Part shown: piece after piece, positions 8,576 through 18,109 of the stretch
Layout of the letters: each line of letters starts with the position of its first letter
Position numbering within the stretch: the stretch's first letter is position 1
DNA from: Camelimonas fluminis
GTDB lineage: Bacteria; Pseudomonadota; Alphaproteobacteria; Rhizobiales; Beijerinckiaceae
Length of the DNA stretch: 64,000 nt
NCBI RefSeq assembly: GCF_014656355.1
Contig: NZ_BNCG01000016.1
Coordinates: forward strand, 5,507 to 69,506
Reading direction: 5' to 3'
Program-made: the position numbers and the translations under genes
The notes under the pieces: model-generated
Databases searched by the model: none
The model's input: only the letters and a program-made list of their open reading frames with translations
What the model was told of the DNA's origin: nothing

Positions 8576-8650
8576 GCATCAGGCTTAGTGCAAGCAGGAC
8601 GCACATCCTTAGCACCGCGCAACGGCAATGCGTATACGCAGACTCCATAC

Positions 8651-9316
8651 TCAGAGGTCCATTGACAACAACCTGAGCAGATTGTGGCCGCCCGACGCCG
8701 CCACCTCCAATGCCCGCCGGCCGAGCTCCTGGCCGCGCACGTCGGCCAGATCGGGCAGCGCCGTCTCCTCCTGACGCATGACGGGGGCAGGACGCGACAG
8801 CACCTGGGCTCCCTGAAAATGACTGGTGATGCGCAGCAGCGATTCCGGCGCGAGAATCTCCAGCTCCTCGCCGGCCCAGGCCGCCTCAGCGCCACAGGCC
8901 GCCGGGCAGATCAACCCATGCCCCTGGGCCGCCGCAGCCATCGCAGCCGGCAGCACGCCGGTCACCCGACAGATAGAACCGTCCAGCGACAGTTCGCCCA
9001 GCACGGTGAAACCGTCGAGGGCGTCGGAAGGCAACGCGCCGATCGCCGCCATCACCGCCAGAGCGATCGGCAGGTCGTAGTGCGAGCCTTCCTTGGGCAG
9101 ATCAGCCGGCGCCAGATTAACGGTAATGCGCCTCGCCGGCAGCGCCAGCCCCGCCGCCAGCAGGGCGGCGCGCACCCGCTCGCGTGACTCGGCCACCGCC
9201 TTGTCGCCCAGTCCAACGATGGCGAAAGCCACGGCGCCGCTCGAAATCTGCACCTGAACGTCAACGGGTCGCGCCTCGATGCCGGCGAATGCCACCGTTG
9301 AAACATGCGTCGCCAT
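8651..9316 (-). pseudogene. comM: comM 5' fragment (N-terminal domain), separated by an insertion
   Basis: The first 215 residues of ComM (from MATHVSTVAFAGIEARPV to SGGHNLLR) are followed by six residues read from the mobile element and then TGA. It contains the Lon-protease-like fold of ComM, with NLAPADLPKEGSHYDLPIAL as its clearest signature, and stops immediately before Walker A. The start is the ATG at 9316; the longer in-frame opening upstream overlaps the VOC gene and is not coding. If expressed it would be an ATPase-less stump. The promoter should be intact, so read-through into the element is possible. Confidence 0.9.
8657..8690. repeat. Attachment-site junction, right end of the comM element
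   Basis: The element arm GGTCCATTGACAACAA (8657-8671 region) is followed by the core CCTGA (8672-8676) and host comM sequence GCAGATTGTGG. Paired with 5240-5244 it marks the crossover; the central CT dinucleotide would be the exchange point for a serine integrase. Confidence 0.75.
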
Positions 9317-9444
9317 GCCGTCCCCGCCCCCGCCCTCAGGGCGGCTCTCGTCAAACGGGAAAATACTGTCAGTAAATATAAAATTCAGCAAGAATAAATA
9401 AGTAATAATGCGTTCAAAATCTCTCCCTTTACCCGTCGGCGCGC

Positions 9445-9864
9445 TTACGTCGCCGGCTGCTGCTGCACGACGTCCGGGTCCATCCAGAAAATTTCCCAGA
9501 CATGACCATCGGGGTCGGCGAATGTGCGCTGGAACATGAAGCCGTGGTCCTGCGTCGGCATAACGTCCGCCGTCCCGCCCGCCGCGCCAGCCTTGCGCAC
9601 CAGGCCATCGACCTCTTCGCGGCTGTCCGCGGACAGGGCGATCAGCATTCCGGTGTGCTGGCGCGCGTCCGCGACAGGGTGCGGCGCGAAACCGCGGAAT
9701 TTCTCGTGGGTAAGCAGCATGACGAAAATCGTGTCTGACAGCACCATGCAGGACGCGGTTTCGTCGCTGAACTGCATGTTCTGCCCGGCGCCGATCGCCT
9801 TGTAGAAAGCAGTGGCGGCTGGCAAACTCCGCACTGGCAGATTGATGAAAATCATGCGCGGCAT
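9445..9864 (-). CDS. VOC-family (glyoxalase/bleomycin-resistance fold) protein
   Basis: 139 residues with the paired beta-alpha-beta-beta-beta modules of the vicinal oxygen chelate superfamily: FINLPVRSLPAATAFYKAIG at the start and FADPDGHVWEIFWMDPD near the end. It lacks the arrangement of glyoxalase I metal ligands that I could confirm, and resembles the small stand-alone lactoylglutathione-lyase-like proteins of unknown substrate common in proteobacteria. Cytosolic. It begins with ATG at 9864 after a GGAGG-like stretch (complement of CCTCCC) and is transcribed towards comM, from which it is separated by 128 bases. Confidence 0.85.
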   Translation of the reverse strand: MPRMIFINLPVRSLPAATAFYKAIGAGQNMQFSDETASCMVLSDTIFVMLLTHEKFRGFAPHPVADARQHTGMLIALSADSREEVDGLVRKAGAAGGTADVMPTQDHGFMFQRTFADPDGHVWEIFWMDPDVVQQQPAT

Positions 9865-10306
9865 GGCTGGTCCTCCCGGCTTTGGCGTGCGGGCATGTTA
9901 GCACGCCCTGGCGTCCGGCCGGTTCACAAGCGGAGCAGCGGCGCGGTTCCGGTTCCCTGGCCCCGACACGGTCGCTGGCCACGCTGGGCCGCTATCATGT
10001 CGCAGCGCCCGGCGCGAAGCGCTGCCGCGCCAGCCGCCCTTTTGCGACATCCCCCGAAAAGATGGATGGATTTCCACCTGCCAAACGCTTGACCAACACA
10101 TGCGGACCGCATTAGAGCGGGAGCCGTCCCGATTGTTTTCGGAACGCCCGTTCCATGTCTCGCGACCGTTGGTCCATGGCATGGTCATGGCCCGCCGGGC
10201 TCATGCCAGGGCGTCTGACGCCGGAGATCGGGCCCCGGCCTGCTCCGCCAGGTTTCTCTTGTGGTCGCCAGTCATGCGCTGCGCCACGGTTTGGGAGGTA
10301 TATGCC
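9865..10306. other. Intergenic region without a recognised gene
   Basis: About 440 bases between divergent genes (the VOC gene and the SDR gene). In-frame upstream sequence before the SDR lacks family similarity, so I do not extend the gene. I see no convincing promoter, repeat or RNA. Confidence 0.5.
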
Positions 10307-11089
10307 TTGAAGCTCGATTCATCCGTCTCCGCAGTCGTCACCGGCGGCGCTTCCGGCCTCGGCGCCGCGACCGCCCGCGCGCTCGCCGCCCAGGGCGTCA
10401 AGGTCGCCCTTTTCGACTTCAACGAAGAGAAGGGCGAGGCCCTCGCCAAGGAAATCGGCGGCGTCTTCTGCAAGGTCGACGTGACCAACGAAGAGCTGGT
10501 TGACGCCGGCTTCGCCAAGGCCCGCGCCGCCCACGGCCAGGAGCGCATCCTCGTGAACTGCGCCGGCACCGGCAACGCCATCAAGACCGCTGGCCGCGAC
10601 AAGAAGACCGGCGAAGCCACCCACTTCCCGCTCGACGCCTTCAACCGCATCATCCAGATCAACCTGGTCGGCACCTTCCGCTGCATCGCCAAGTCGGCGC
10701 AGGGCATGCTGTCGCTCGACCCGCTGGAGCACGGCGAGCGCGGCGCCATCGTCAACACCGCTTCGGTTGCCGCTGAAGACGGCCAGATGGGCCAGGTCGC
10801 TTACTCCGCCTCGAAGGCTGGCGTTGTCGGCATGACCCTGCCGATCGCCCGCGACCTGATGAGCGAAGGCATCCGCTGCAACACCATTCTGCCGGGCATC
10901 TTCAACACCCCGCTGCTGCAGGGCGCTCCCGAGAACGTCAAGGCGGCCCTGTCGGCTTCGGTGCCTTTCCCGAAGCGTCTCGGCGCGCCGGAAGAGTACG
11001 CGCAGCTGGCTCTGACCATGATCACCAATGGCTACTTCAACGGCGAAGACGTCCGTCTCGACGGCGCCATCCGCATGGCTCCGCGCTGA
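10307..11089 (+). CDS. Short-chain dehydrogenase, 3-hydroxyacyl-CoA dehydrogenase (HSD10-like)
   Basis: 260 residues of the classical SDR family, closest in pattern to type II 3-hydroxyacyl-CoA dehydrogenases, which oxidise 3-hydroxyacyl-CoA with NAD in fatty-acid or branched-chain catabolism. The cofactor motif is TGGASGLG at 12-19, the NAD-preferring acidic residue follows in LFDF, NCAG is at 84-87, and the catalytic residues are Ser153, Tyr166 and Lys170 (YSASK). The start is TTG at 10307: GGGAGG lies eight bases upstream, and the protein then begins MKLDSSVSAVVTGG as in the family. A strong terminator follows directly. Codon bias is marked, suggesting good expression. Confidence 0.9.
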   Translation: MKLDSSVSAVVTGGASGLGAATARALAAQGVKVALFDFNEEKGEALAKEIGGVFCKVDVTNEELVDAGFAKARAAHGQERILVNCAGTGNAIKTAGRDKKTGEATHFPLDAFNRIIQINLVGTFRCIAKSAQGMLSLDPLEHGERGAIVNTASVAAEDGQMGQVAYSASKAGVVGMTLPIARDLMSEGIRCNTILPGIFNTPLLQGAPENVKAALSASVPFPKRLGAPEEYAQLALTMITNGYFNGEDVRLDGAIRMAPR

Positions 11090-11120
11090 TCGCTGCAGTC
11101 GCGCGACGTCCACATTCGAA

Positions 11121-11147
11121 GCCGGCGGGAAACCGCCGGCTTTTTCT
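11121..11147 (+). terminator. Rho-independent terminator after the SDR gene
   Basis: GCCGGCGG, a GAAA loop and CCGCCGGC form a perfect eight-pair stem followed by TTTTT. Confidence 0.9.
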
Positions 11148-11277
11148 TTGCCCTTTTTCACGCCGCGACGGCGCAACGCCTGCCCTCCCTTTGGGCGCCG
11201 GCGCCCCTGAGAGCGATTGAACTCTGGCCAGAGCGGGCGCAGGTTGCCGGCCCGCAGCCAGCAAGGGAACAACCAGC

Positions 11278-11991
11278 GTGCGTCTCCATATTTTCGAACT
11301 GGATGATCTGGGGCCGGAGATGGCGGCGCGCGGCGTGCGTTTTCGCGATCTGTTCATCGACTGGCTGACGCCGGCGCTGCCGGAGGCGACATTCAGCTCC
11401 ACCCTGGTCCCCGCCGGCGCCCGTCTGCCAGCTCCGGGGGCGTATGACGCCTACATGCTCACCGGCTCGCGCGCCGGCGTTTATGACAACCTGCCGTGGA
11501 TGCAGCCGCTGCAGGGTTTTTTGCGGGAGGCGGCGGAAAAGGGCGTTCCGGTCGGCGGCGTCTGCTTCGGCCACCAGATCATGGCGGCCGCCCATGGCGG
11601 CGTCATCGAGAAAGCCCGCGGCGGCTGGAACGTGGGCCGGCAGCAGCACCAGGTCGCCGCCAGGGCGCGCGCGCTGTTCGACGGCGCCGCGACTCTCTCC
11701 GCCCTGTCCTTTCATCAGGATCAGGTCACCAGGCTTCCCGTGGGCGCGGAGGTGATCGTCGCCTCGGAGCGTTCGCCGCACGGCGGTCTGCTTTATGATT
11801 TCCCCGCCATGTCGGTGCAGTTCCACCCGGAGTTCCGGCCGCGGACGGTCACGACGATGCTGGACAACGCGCGTCCCGGCGCCCCCCCCGCCGACGTCGC
11901 CGCCATGGCCCGCGCCAGCCTCGGCGGCGCGCTGGACAATCAGCGGATCGGCCAGGCCTTCGCCCGCTTTTACCGCACGGCGCTGGCCTGA
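11278..11991 (+). CDS. Class I glutamine amidotransferase-like protein
   Basis: 237 residues of the GATase1 fold (GMP synthase-like stand-alone type). The nucleophile lies in GGVCFGHQIMA at about residues 97-107, and the catalytic His-Glu pair is in SVQFHPEF at about residues 180-187, so hydrolysis of glutamine or a gamma-glutamyl amide is plausible. No synthetase partner is adjacent; such proteins often act on gamma-glutamyl compounds in nitrogen or polyamine metabolism, but that is inference. The start is GTG at 11278, with AAGGGA upstream. It is convergent with the SMP-30 gene. Confidence 0.86.
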   Translation: MRLHIFELDDLGPEMAARGVRFRDLFIDWLTPALPEATFSSTLVPAGARLPAPGAYDAYMLTGSRAGVYDNLPWMQPLQGFLREAAEKGVPVGGVCFGHQIMAAAHGGVIEKARGGWNVGRQQHQVAARARALFDGAATLSALSFHQDQVTRLPVGAEVIVASERSPHGGLLYDFPAMSVQFHPEFRPRTVTTMLDNARPGAPPADVAAMARASLGGALDNQRIGQAFARFYRTALA

Positions 11992-12137
11992 ACGCCAGCC
12001 CCCGCTCACCTGCGCTGTCGGCGTCGCTTCCTGCCCGACGGTCAGTTGCTGCGGCAGCGCGCTGGCGGAAAAAGCAGGACGGAAACCCGGCGTGAGCGGA
12101 TTTCCGTCCCTGCCTGCCCCGGCGGTCCGGTCAGCGC

Positions 12138-13073
12138 TCAGGCGTTGTAGTTCAGCTTCAGGCCCGGACGCGGCCAGCGGCATTTGTACAGCTTGCCGGT
12201 GGATGAGGCGGTGATCCAGGCGTCGCGCATGTCGGCGCCGCCAAAGCAGATATTGGTGGTCAGCACGTCCGGAACGGCGATGTGGTCATGTGAGCCGTCA
12301 GCCGGATTGAAGACGGTGACGCCGCCATTGGCGATGGTCGCCACGCAGACGCGGCCGTCAGCCTCCACGGCGAGGCTGTCGAGCAACTGGTAGCCGGGCA
12401 GCGGTCCCATCACCCCGTGCTGGGCGTAGCGGTCGGTCGATGTCGCCACCTGGCCGGGGCCGGTGATGGCGAAGCTCCAGACGCGCGAGGTGCGGGTTTC
12501 GGCCACATGCACCGTCTTGCCATCCGGCGACAGGCCAACGCCGTTGGGCGTCAGCAGGCCGCTGCGCGCCTTGATGATCTCCGAACCATCCGCTTTGGCG
12601 TAGTACAGATGGCCGAGGTCCATGCGCTCATCGTCATGCTTGCCAAGGTCGGTGAACCAGAAGCCGCCCTCACGGTCGAACACCAGATCGTTCGGCCCGC
12701 GCAACTTGCGGCCGCCGCCCTCCGTATACAGCGTGGTGAATTTTCCCGACGCCAGATCGACGCGCTGGATCGAGCCGCCGGCGTAGTCGTCGGGCTGGGT
12801 GTGCGGCGCCAGCGTGCCGTCCGGGCGCTTCACCCAGTTGAAGCCGCCATTGTTGGTGACGTAGACAGCGCCGTCGGGCCCGATCGCCGCGCCATTGGGG
12901 CCGCCGCCGAGTTCGGCGACCACCGTGGCCTTGCCGTCCGGCGTCACGCGGGTAAGCGTTTTGCGGCGAATTTCCACCAGAATGACTGACCCGTCCGCCA
13001 TGGCGATCGGCCCTTCCGGAAACTCCAGCCCTTCCGTGACGAGTTCAAGCTCAACCTTGCTCACTGGCGACAT
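12138..13073 (-). CDS. SMP-30/gluconolactonase-family protein
   Basis: 311 residues forming a six-bladed beta-propeller of the SMP-30/regucalcin/gluconolactonase family, which hydrolyses sugar lactones with a divalent metal. The N-terminal metal-ligand glutamate is in GLEFPEGPI (about residues 13-21); the motifs RGPNDLVFDREGGFWFTD and LLTPNGVGLSPDGKT are typical, with an Asn and Asp as further ligands and DSLAVEADG later. There is no signal peptide. The ATG at 13073 is preceded by AAGGGAG; the longer in-frame start is not similar to the family. The substrate is not deducible. Confidence 0.88.
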   Translation of the reverse strand: MSPVSKVELELVTEGLEFPEGPIAMADGSVILVEIRRKTLTRVTPDGKATVVAELGGGPNGAAIGPDGAVYVTNNGGFNWVKRPDGTLAPHTQPDDYAGGSIQRVDLASGKFTTLYTEGGGRKLRGPNDLVFDREGGFWFTDLGKHDDERMDLGHLYYAKADGSEIIKARSGLLTPNGVGLSPDGKTVHVAETRTSRVWSFAITGPGQVATSTDRYAQHGVMGPLPGYQLLDSLAVEADGRVCVATIANGGVTVFNPADGSHDHIAVPDVLTTNICFGGADMRDAWITASSTGKLYKCRWPRPGLKLNYNA

Positions 13074-13294
13074 CTCCCTTTTGAACGAACATCCGGACCG
13101 GCATTCGCTCCATTGTTTTGATCTGGTGCGATTTCCTGGCGCGGAGCGGATCTGCTCCGGCGGAAAACACCGCGACCGCCAGCAGATTCGCGCCGGCGGC
13201 CCCATGCACTCTGGCGCCATTGCGCCGCCGCGTCAGCCTCCGGAAAAGCTTGGTGGTCATTCCATCCGTGGGCGCCAACCCGGCGCCGGCGATT

Positions 13295-13318
13295 ACATAT
13301 AAAGAATTCTTTATGTGT
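13295..13318. promoter_or_regulatory. Palindromic operator candidate upstream of ahcY
   Basis: ATAAAGAATTCTTTAT at 13299-13314 is a perfect 16-base palindrome. It extends to 24 bases (13295-13318) with one mismatched pair. It lies about 97 bases before the ahcY start, and its left half contains TATAAA, which could serve as a -10 box. Several proteobacterial lineages control ahcY with the ArsR-family SAH sensor SahR; assigning this site to such a regulator is inference. Confidence 0.65.
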
Positions 13319-13414
13319 TGATTGCGAAGCGCCGCCCGGAGTGCTAAAGGAAGCGCCGATCATGGGCGTCGTCGCGCCCGTCCAGACCTCACCAGAATAT
13401 TCCGGGAACCCCAC

Positions 13415-14824
<1,410 letters not shown>

Positions 14825-15267
14825 ACGCTTTTGCAGAAAGCCTTGGCAAACGCGCTTGCAAAAGGCGCGCTGCGCGACGCCGGCGGGGTTTCCCGCCGGC
14901 GTTTTTGCTCCCGCCCTGCTTCGTGATCCCTTGCTTCGTGACGCCTGCCGTCGCTATGACTGGCTTCGCTCCGGACGCCGCCGCCGCCAGACATCGGGCG
15001 CCATGCGATCGGACAGGGCCCGAATTTTGTTCTGTCTCCTTGTTGTGACGCATGTTCCGGCCGTGCAGCAATATCTGCGCCGGCGGCGGGAGCTGTCGCG
15101 ACTGATTCGGCCGCGACGGCGGAGCGACGCAATGTCCGGCGAGGCAGCCGCAGCTTCGCCGGATTGAAGAGGCGTCACATCACGAAACAGGAGCGCGCCC
15201 GCTTTTGCGGCGGTCGCGCGCCAGCTCGCGGGACGCCGCCCGCACACGCTTCAGGAGACGCACGGGG
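14825..15267. other. Intergenic region between ahcY and divL
   Basis: Apart from the ahcY terminator at 14878-14906 it holds a short tandem duplication (TGCTTCGTGA at 14917 and 14932, 15-base period) and presumably the divL promoter, which I could not place. No gene is visible. Confidence 0.5.
14878..14906 (+). terminator. Rho-independent terminator after ahcY
   Basis: CGCCGGCGGG, a GTTT loop and CCCGCCGGCG form a perfect ten-pair stem followed by TTTTT. Confidence 0.92.
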
Positions 15268-17898
15268 ATGACCGGCCCGCGCCACGTCAGACGCAAGAGC
15301 CTTTACGAGCCGGGTCCCGTCGCGTCCGCCGGCCTGGCTCTCGCCACGCTGGCCCTGCCGGGACCGGCGCTGGCGGCGGAGGCCCAGACCGCGGGCTTCA
15401 CTGACCCGGTGCGGCTCGCCCTGGTGGTGCTGGTCGTCGGCCTCGCCTTGTGTCTCGCGGTCACCGCCTGGTTTCACCGCGCCATGCGCAATCGCTGGCG
15501 CGACCGCATGCGCGCGATGGAACACGAGCTGCGCCATGCCCGGCTTGCCAACGCCCAGGCCGACGTCTTCATGGCCAGCGAGCCCCAGGCGCTGGTGTCC
15601 TGGCCCACGCCCGACGCCCAACCGCTGATCGAGAGCGACGGCCAGTTCGCCGCTTTCAACACGCCGCCGGGCCGGATTCTGGCCTTCGGCTCGTGGCTTG
15701 GTCCTTCCGACGCCCAGGCCATGGAGCAGGCGCTGACGCGGCTTCGGGACGCCGGCGCGCCCCTGTCGCTGACCCTGCGCGCCGGCGAGCGCTTCATTTC
15801 TGCGGAAGGTCGCATCGTCGCCGGCGCGCCGTCGCTCCGGCTGCGGGAGATTACCGGCGAGCGCGGCGCGCGGGCGAAGCTGGAGGACCAGCTCGCCGCC
15901 ACCGATGGCGAGCTGGGCGCCGTCCGCGACATGCTTGACGAAATTCCCCAACCGGTGTGGGTGCGCGACCGGGACGAACGCCTGGTCTGGGCCAACGCCG
16001 CCTATGTGCGGGCGGTGGAGGCGGCCGACGTCGCGGCGGTGACCCGCGACAACCTTGAGCTGCTCGACCAGAACTCACGCGCGGACGCCCGCCGCCAGCG
16101 CGCCCAGGGCGCGCCGTGGCAGGCCAGGGTTCCCGCCGTCATCGCCGGCGACCGCCGCATCATGGAGATCGTCGAAACGCCGGGCGTCTCCGGCAGCGCC
16201 GGCATCGCCACCGACGTCTCCGAGCTGGCGCGCCTCCGCGACGACTTCGCCCGCCAGACCGAAGCCCACGCCCGCACCCTCGACCAGTTGCCGACTGGCG
16301 TGGCGATTTTCGACGGCAGCCGCCAGCTGATCTTCCACAACGCCGCCTACCGCCTGCTGTGGACCCTCGACCAGGACTGGCTGGAAAGCGGCCCCAGCGA
16401 CGGCGACATTCTCGAACGGCTGCGCGCCTGGCGGCGACTGCCGGAGGAAGCGGACTTCCGACAGTGGAAGGCCCGGATTCTCTCCGGCTACACCACCGTG
16501 GAATCCCACGAACACTGGTGGCACCTGCCCGATGGACGCACGATCCGCGTCGTCATCAACCCCAACCCCCAGGGCGGCGTCACCTATCTCTATGACGACG
16601 TCAGCGAGCGCTTCCAGCTTGAGTCCCGCTACAATGGCCTGCTCGGCGTTCAGGGCGAGACCCTCGACACCCTGCGCGAGGGCGTGGCGGTGTTCGGCCC
16701 GGACGGACGCCTGCGCCTGTCGAACCCGGCCTTCGCCGCCTTGTGGCGCATCCCGCAGGAAGTGGTCTCGTCCGAGCCGCATATCGATGAGGTCGTCGCG
16801 CGCGCCCGAAAAACCGCTGGCGACGACGCCAGCTGGATGATGTTGCGCGACGCCGTGGTCGGTCTGGAAGACCGCACCGGCGGAACCTGCCGCATGGAAG
16901 GGCGCGCCGACGCCGAAACCGTCCTCGTGGTCGACTGCCGCATCGCCCCGCTGCCGGATGGCTCGACGCTGATCACCTTCACCAATGTCAGCGATTCGGT
17001 GCGCATGGAGCGCGCCCTGACCGAGCGCAACGAGGCGCTGCTGAAGGCGTCGCAGTTGCGCGACGATTTCGTGCACCACGTGTCGTACGAGCTGCGCTCG
17101 CCGCTGACCAACATCATCGGCTTCGTCGAGATGCTGGGCAACGGCATGATCGGCCCGCTCAACGATCGCCAGCGCGAATACGCCGACCATATCCTGCGCT
17201 CATCCACGGCGCTCAACGCCATTATCGACGACATTCTCGACCTCGCCACCATCGACAATGGCGAACTGGAGCTGACCCGCGAGCTGGTCGACGTGCGCGC
17301 CACCATCGCCGCCGCCACGCGCGGCGTCGAGGACCGGCTCGCCGAAGCTTCCATCGCCCTGCATGTTGAAGCGCCACCGGCGACGCCGGGCTTCGTCGCC
17401 GACAGCAAGCGTCTGCGCCAGGTGTTGTTCAACCTGCTTTCCAACGCCGTCAGCTTCTCGGAACGCCGCCAGAACATCTGGCTGAAGGTGCGCATGGACG
17501 GCGACTACATCCGCTTCGACGTCATCGACGAGGGCCATGGCATCCCGCCCGACGTCATCGACAAGGTGTTCGAGCGCTTTGAAAGCCACGCCCCGGACGC
17601 GCGCAGACGCGGCGTCGGCCTCGGCCTCTCCATGGTCCGCGCCTTCGTCGAACTGCATGGTGGCCGCGTCGAGATCAGTTCACAGCCCGGCGTCGGCACC
17701 CATGTGAGCTGCTTCTTCCCGGCTGGCGCTCCGGAAAGCCCCAGACCGAAGCAGGAGCCAGCGCAGGAACTGACCCAGGAGCGGGCTCACGAACCAGCTT
17801 CGCCTGCGCCTGCCCGGTCGGCGACGCCCGCGCCCTCCGGCGACGCCCCACCGCCGCCTGCGACGGGCGCGACACTGGCGAAGCCGCCACCTGATTGA
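15268..17898 (+). CDS. divL: DivL-type PAS sensor kinase with tyrosine in the H-box
   Basis: 876 residues. Layout: N-terminal membrane region (hydrophobic segments about residues 16-35 and 48-65), several PAS-like domains (about 220-600), a dimerisation H-box, and an ATPase domain with NLLSNAVSFSE, DEGHGIPPD and GVGLGLSM. In the H-box HHVSYELRSPL the phosphoacceptor histidine is replaced by Tyr607, the hallmark of DivL. In Caulobacter, DivL is a pseudokinase-like integrator that binds DivK-P and controls CckA and so CtrA activity and asymmetric division. The C-terminal tail past residue 820 is rich in Pro, Ala and Glu. Start ATG 15268 with AGGAG at 15253. Upstream of tsaE-amgK as in related genomes. 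Confidence 0.85.
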   Translation: MTGPRHVRRKSLYEPGPVASAGLALATLALPGPALAAEAQTAGFTDPVRLALVVLVVGLALCLAVTAWFHRAMRNRWRDRMRAMEHELRHARLANAQADVFMASEPQALVSWPTPDAQPLIESDGQFAAFNTPPGRILAFGSWLGPSDAQAMEQALTRLRDAGAPLSLTLRAGERFISAEGRIVAGAPSLRLREITGERGARAKLEDQLAATDGELGAVRDMLDEIPQPVWVRDRDERLVWANAAYVRAVEAADVAAVTRDNLELLDQNSRADARRQRAQGAPWQARVPAVIAGDRRIMEIVETPGVSGSAGIATDVSELARLRDDFARQTEAHARTLDQLPTGVAIFDGSRQLIFHNAAYRLLWTLDQDWLESGPSDGDILERLRAWRRLPEEADFRQWKARILSGYTTVESHEHWWHLPDGRTIRVVINPNPQGGVTYLYDDVSERFQLESRYNGLLGVQGETLDTLREGVAVFGPDGRLRLSNPAFAALWRIPQEVVSSEPHIDEVVARARKTAGDDASWMMLRDAVVGLEDRTGGTCRMEGRADAETVLVVDCRIAPLPDGSTLITFTNVSDSVRMERALTERNEALLKASQLRDDFVHHVSYELRSPLTNIIGFVEMLGNGMIGPLNDRQREYADHILRSSTALNAIIDDILDLATIDNGELELTRELVDVRATIAAATRGVEDRLAEASIALHVEAPPATPGFVADSKRLRQVLFNLLSNAVSFSERRQNIWLKVRMDGDYIRFDVIDEGHGIPPDVIDKVFERFESHAPDARRRGVGLGLSMVRAFVELHGGRVEISSQPGVGTHVSCFFPAGAPESPRPKQEPAQELTQERAHEPASPAPARSATPAPSGDAPPPPATGATLAKPPPD

Positions 17899-18109
17899 TA
17901 TGACATGACAAACCGTCGCCGCGTCCCGCTTCTGGCCCATCATGGGCGGGCGCGCATCAACGTGCGCCTGGGGGCTGCAAGCATTTGCCGCCGGGAAGGA
18001 ACTGGAAACCTTCACGGCGCTATTCTGTCCCCAGACTGACTGACATGTGACAGGCTGCGGCGTCCCGGAACAGGGACGGGACCGGCCGCCAGCCTCTCAG
18101 GAAACCGGA

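Larger units (their letters stand above)
5240..8676. mobile_element. Serine-integrase-type genomic element inserted in comM
   Basis: About 3.4 kb bounded by direct copies of CCTGA at 5240-5244 and 8672-8676. Removing one core plus the interior restores comM in frame. The two element arms placed round the core rebuild a 36-base imperfect palindrome centred on the CT of CCTGA, with 12 of 18 positions symmetric, beginning GGTCC and ending GGACC; this is the form expected of a large serine integrase attP. Contents: a chimeric recombinase-antirepressor gene, a minus-strand unknown gene and a divergent DUF2806-like gene. The DNA is visibly richer in A and T than both flanks. With no intact integrase it is probably a stranded remnant. 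Confidence 0.85.

Noticed and set aside
5240-8676. Tn7/AbaR-type transposon in comM
   Set aside because: No transposase genes and no target duplication typical of Tn7; the only recombinase remnant is of the serine integrase type.
8651-9982. ComM N-terminus extended to an upstream start at 9982
   Set aside because: The extra part overlaps the VOC gene and has no ComM similarity; the ATG at 9316 fits the family.
13315-13414. SAH riboswitch before ahcY
   Set aside because: I could not find the conserved riboswitch core; the palindrome is better explained as a protein site.
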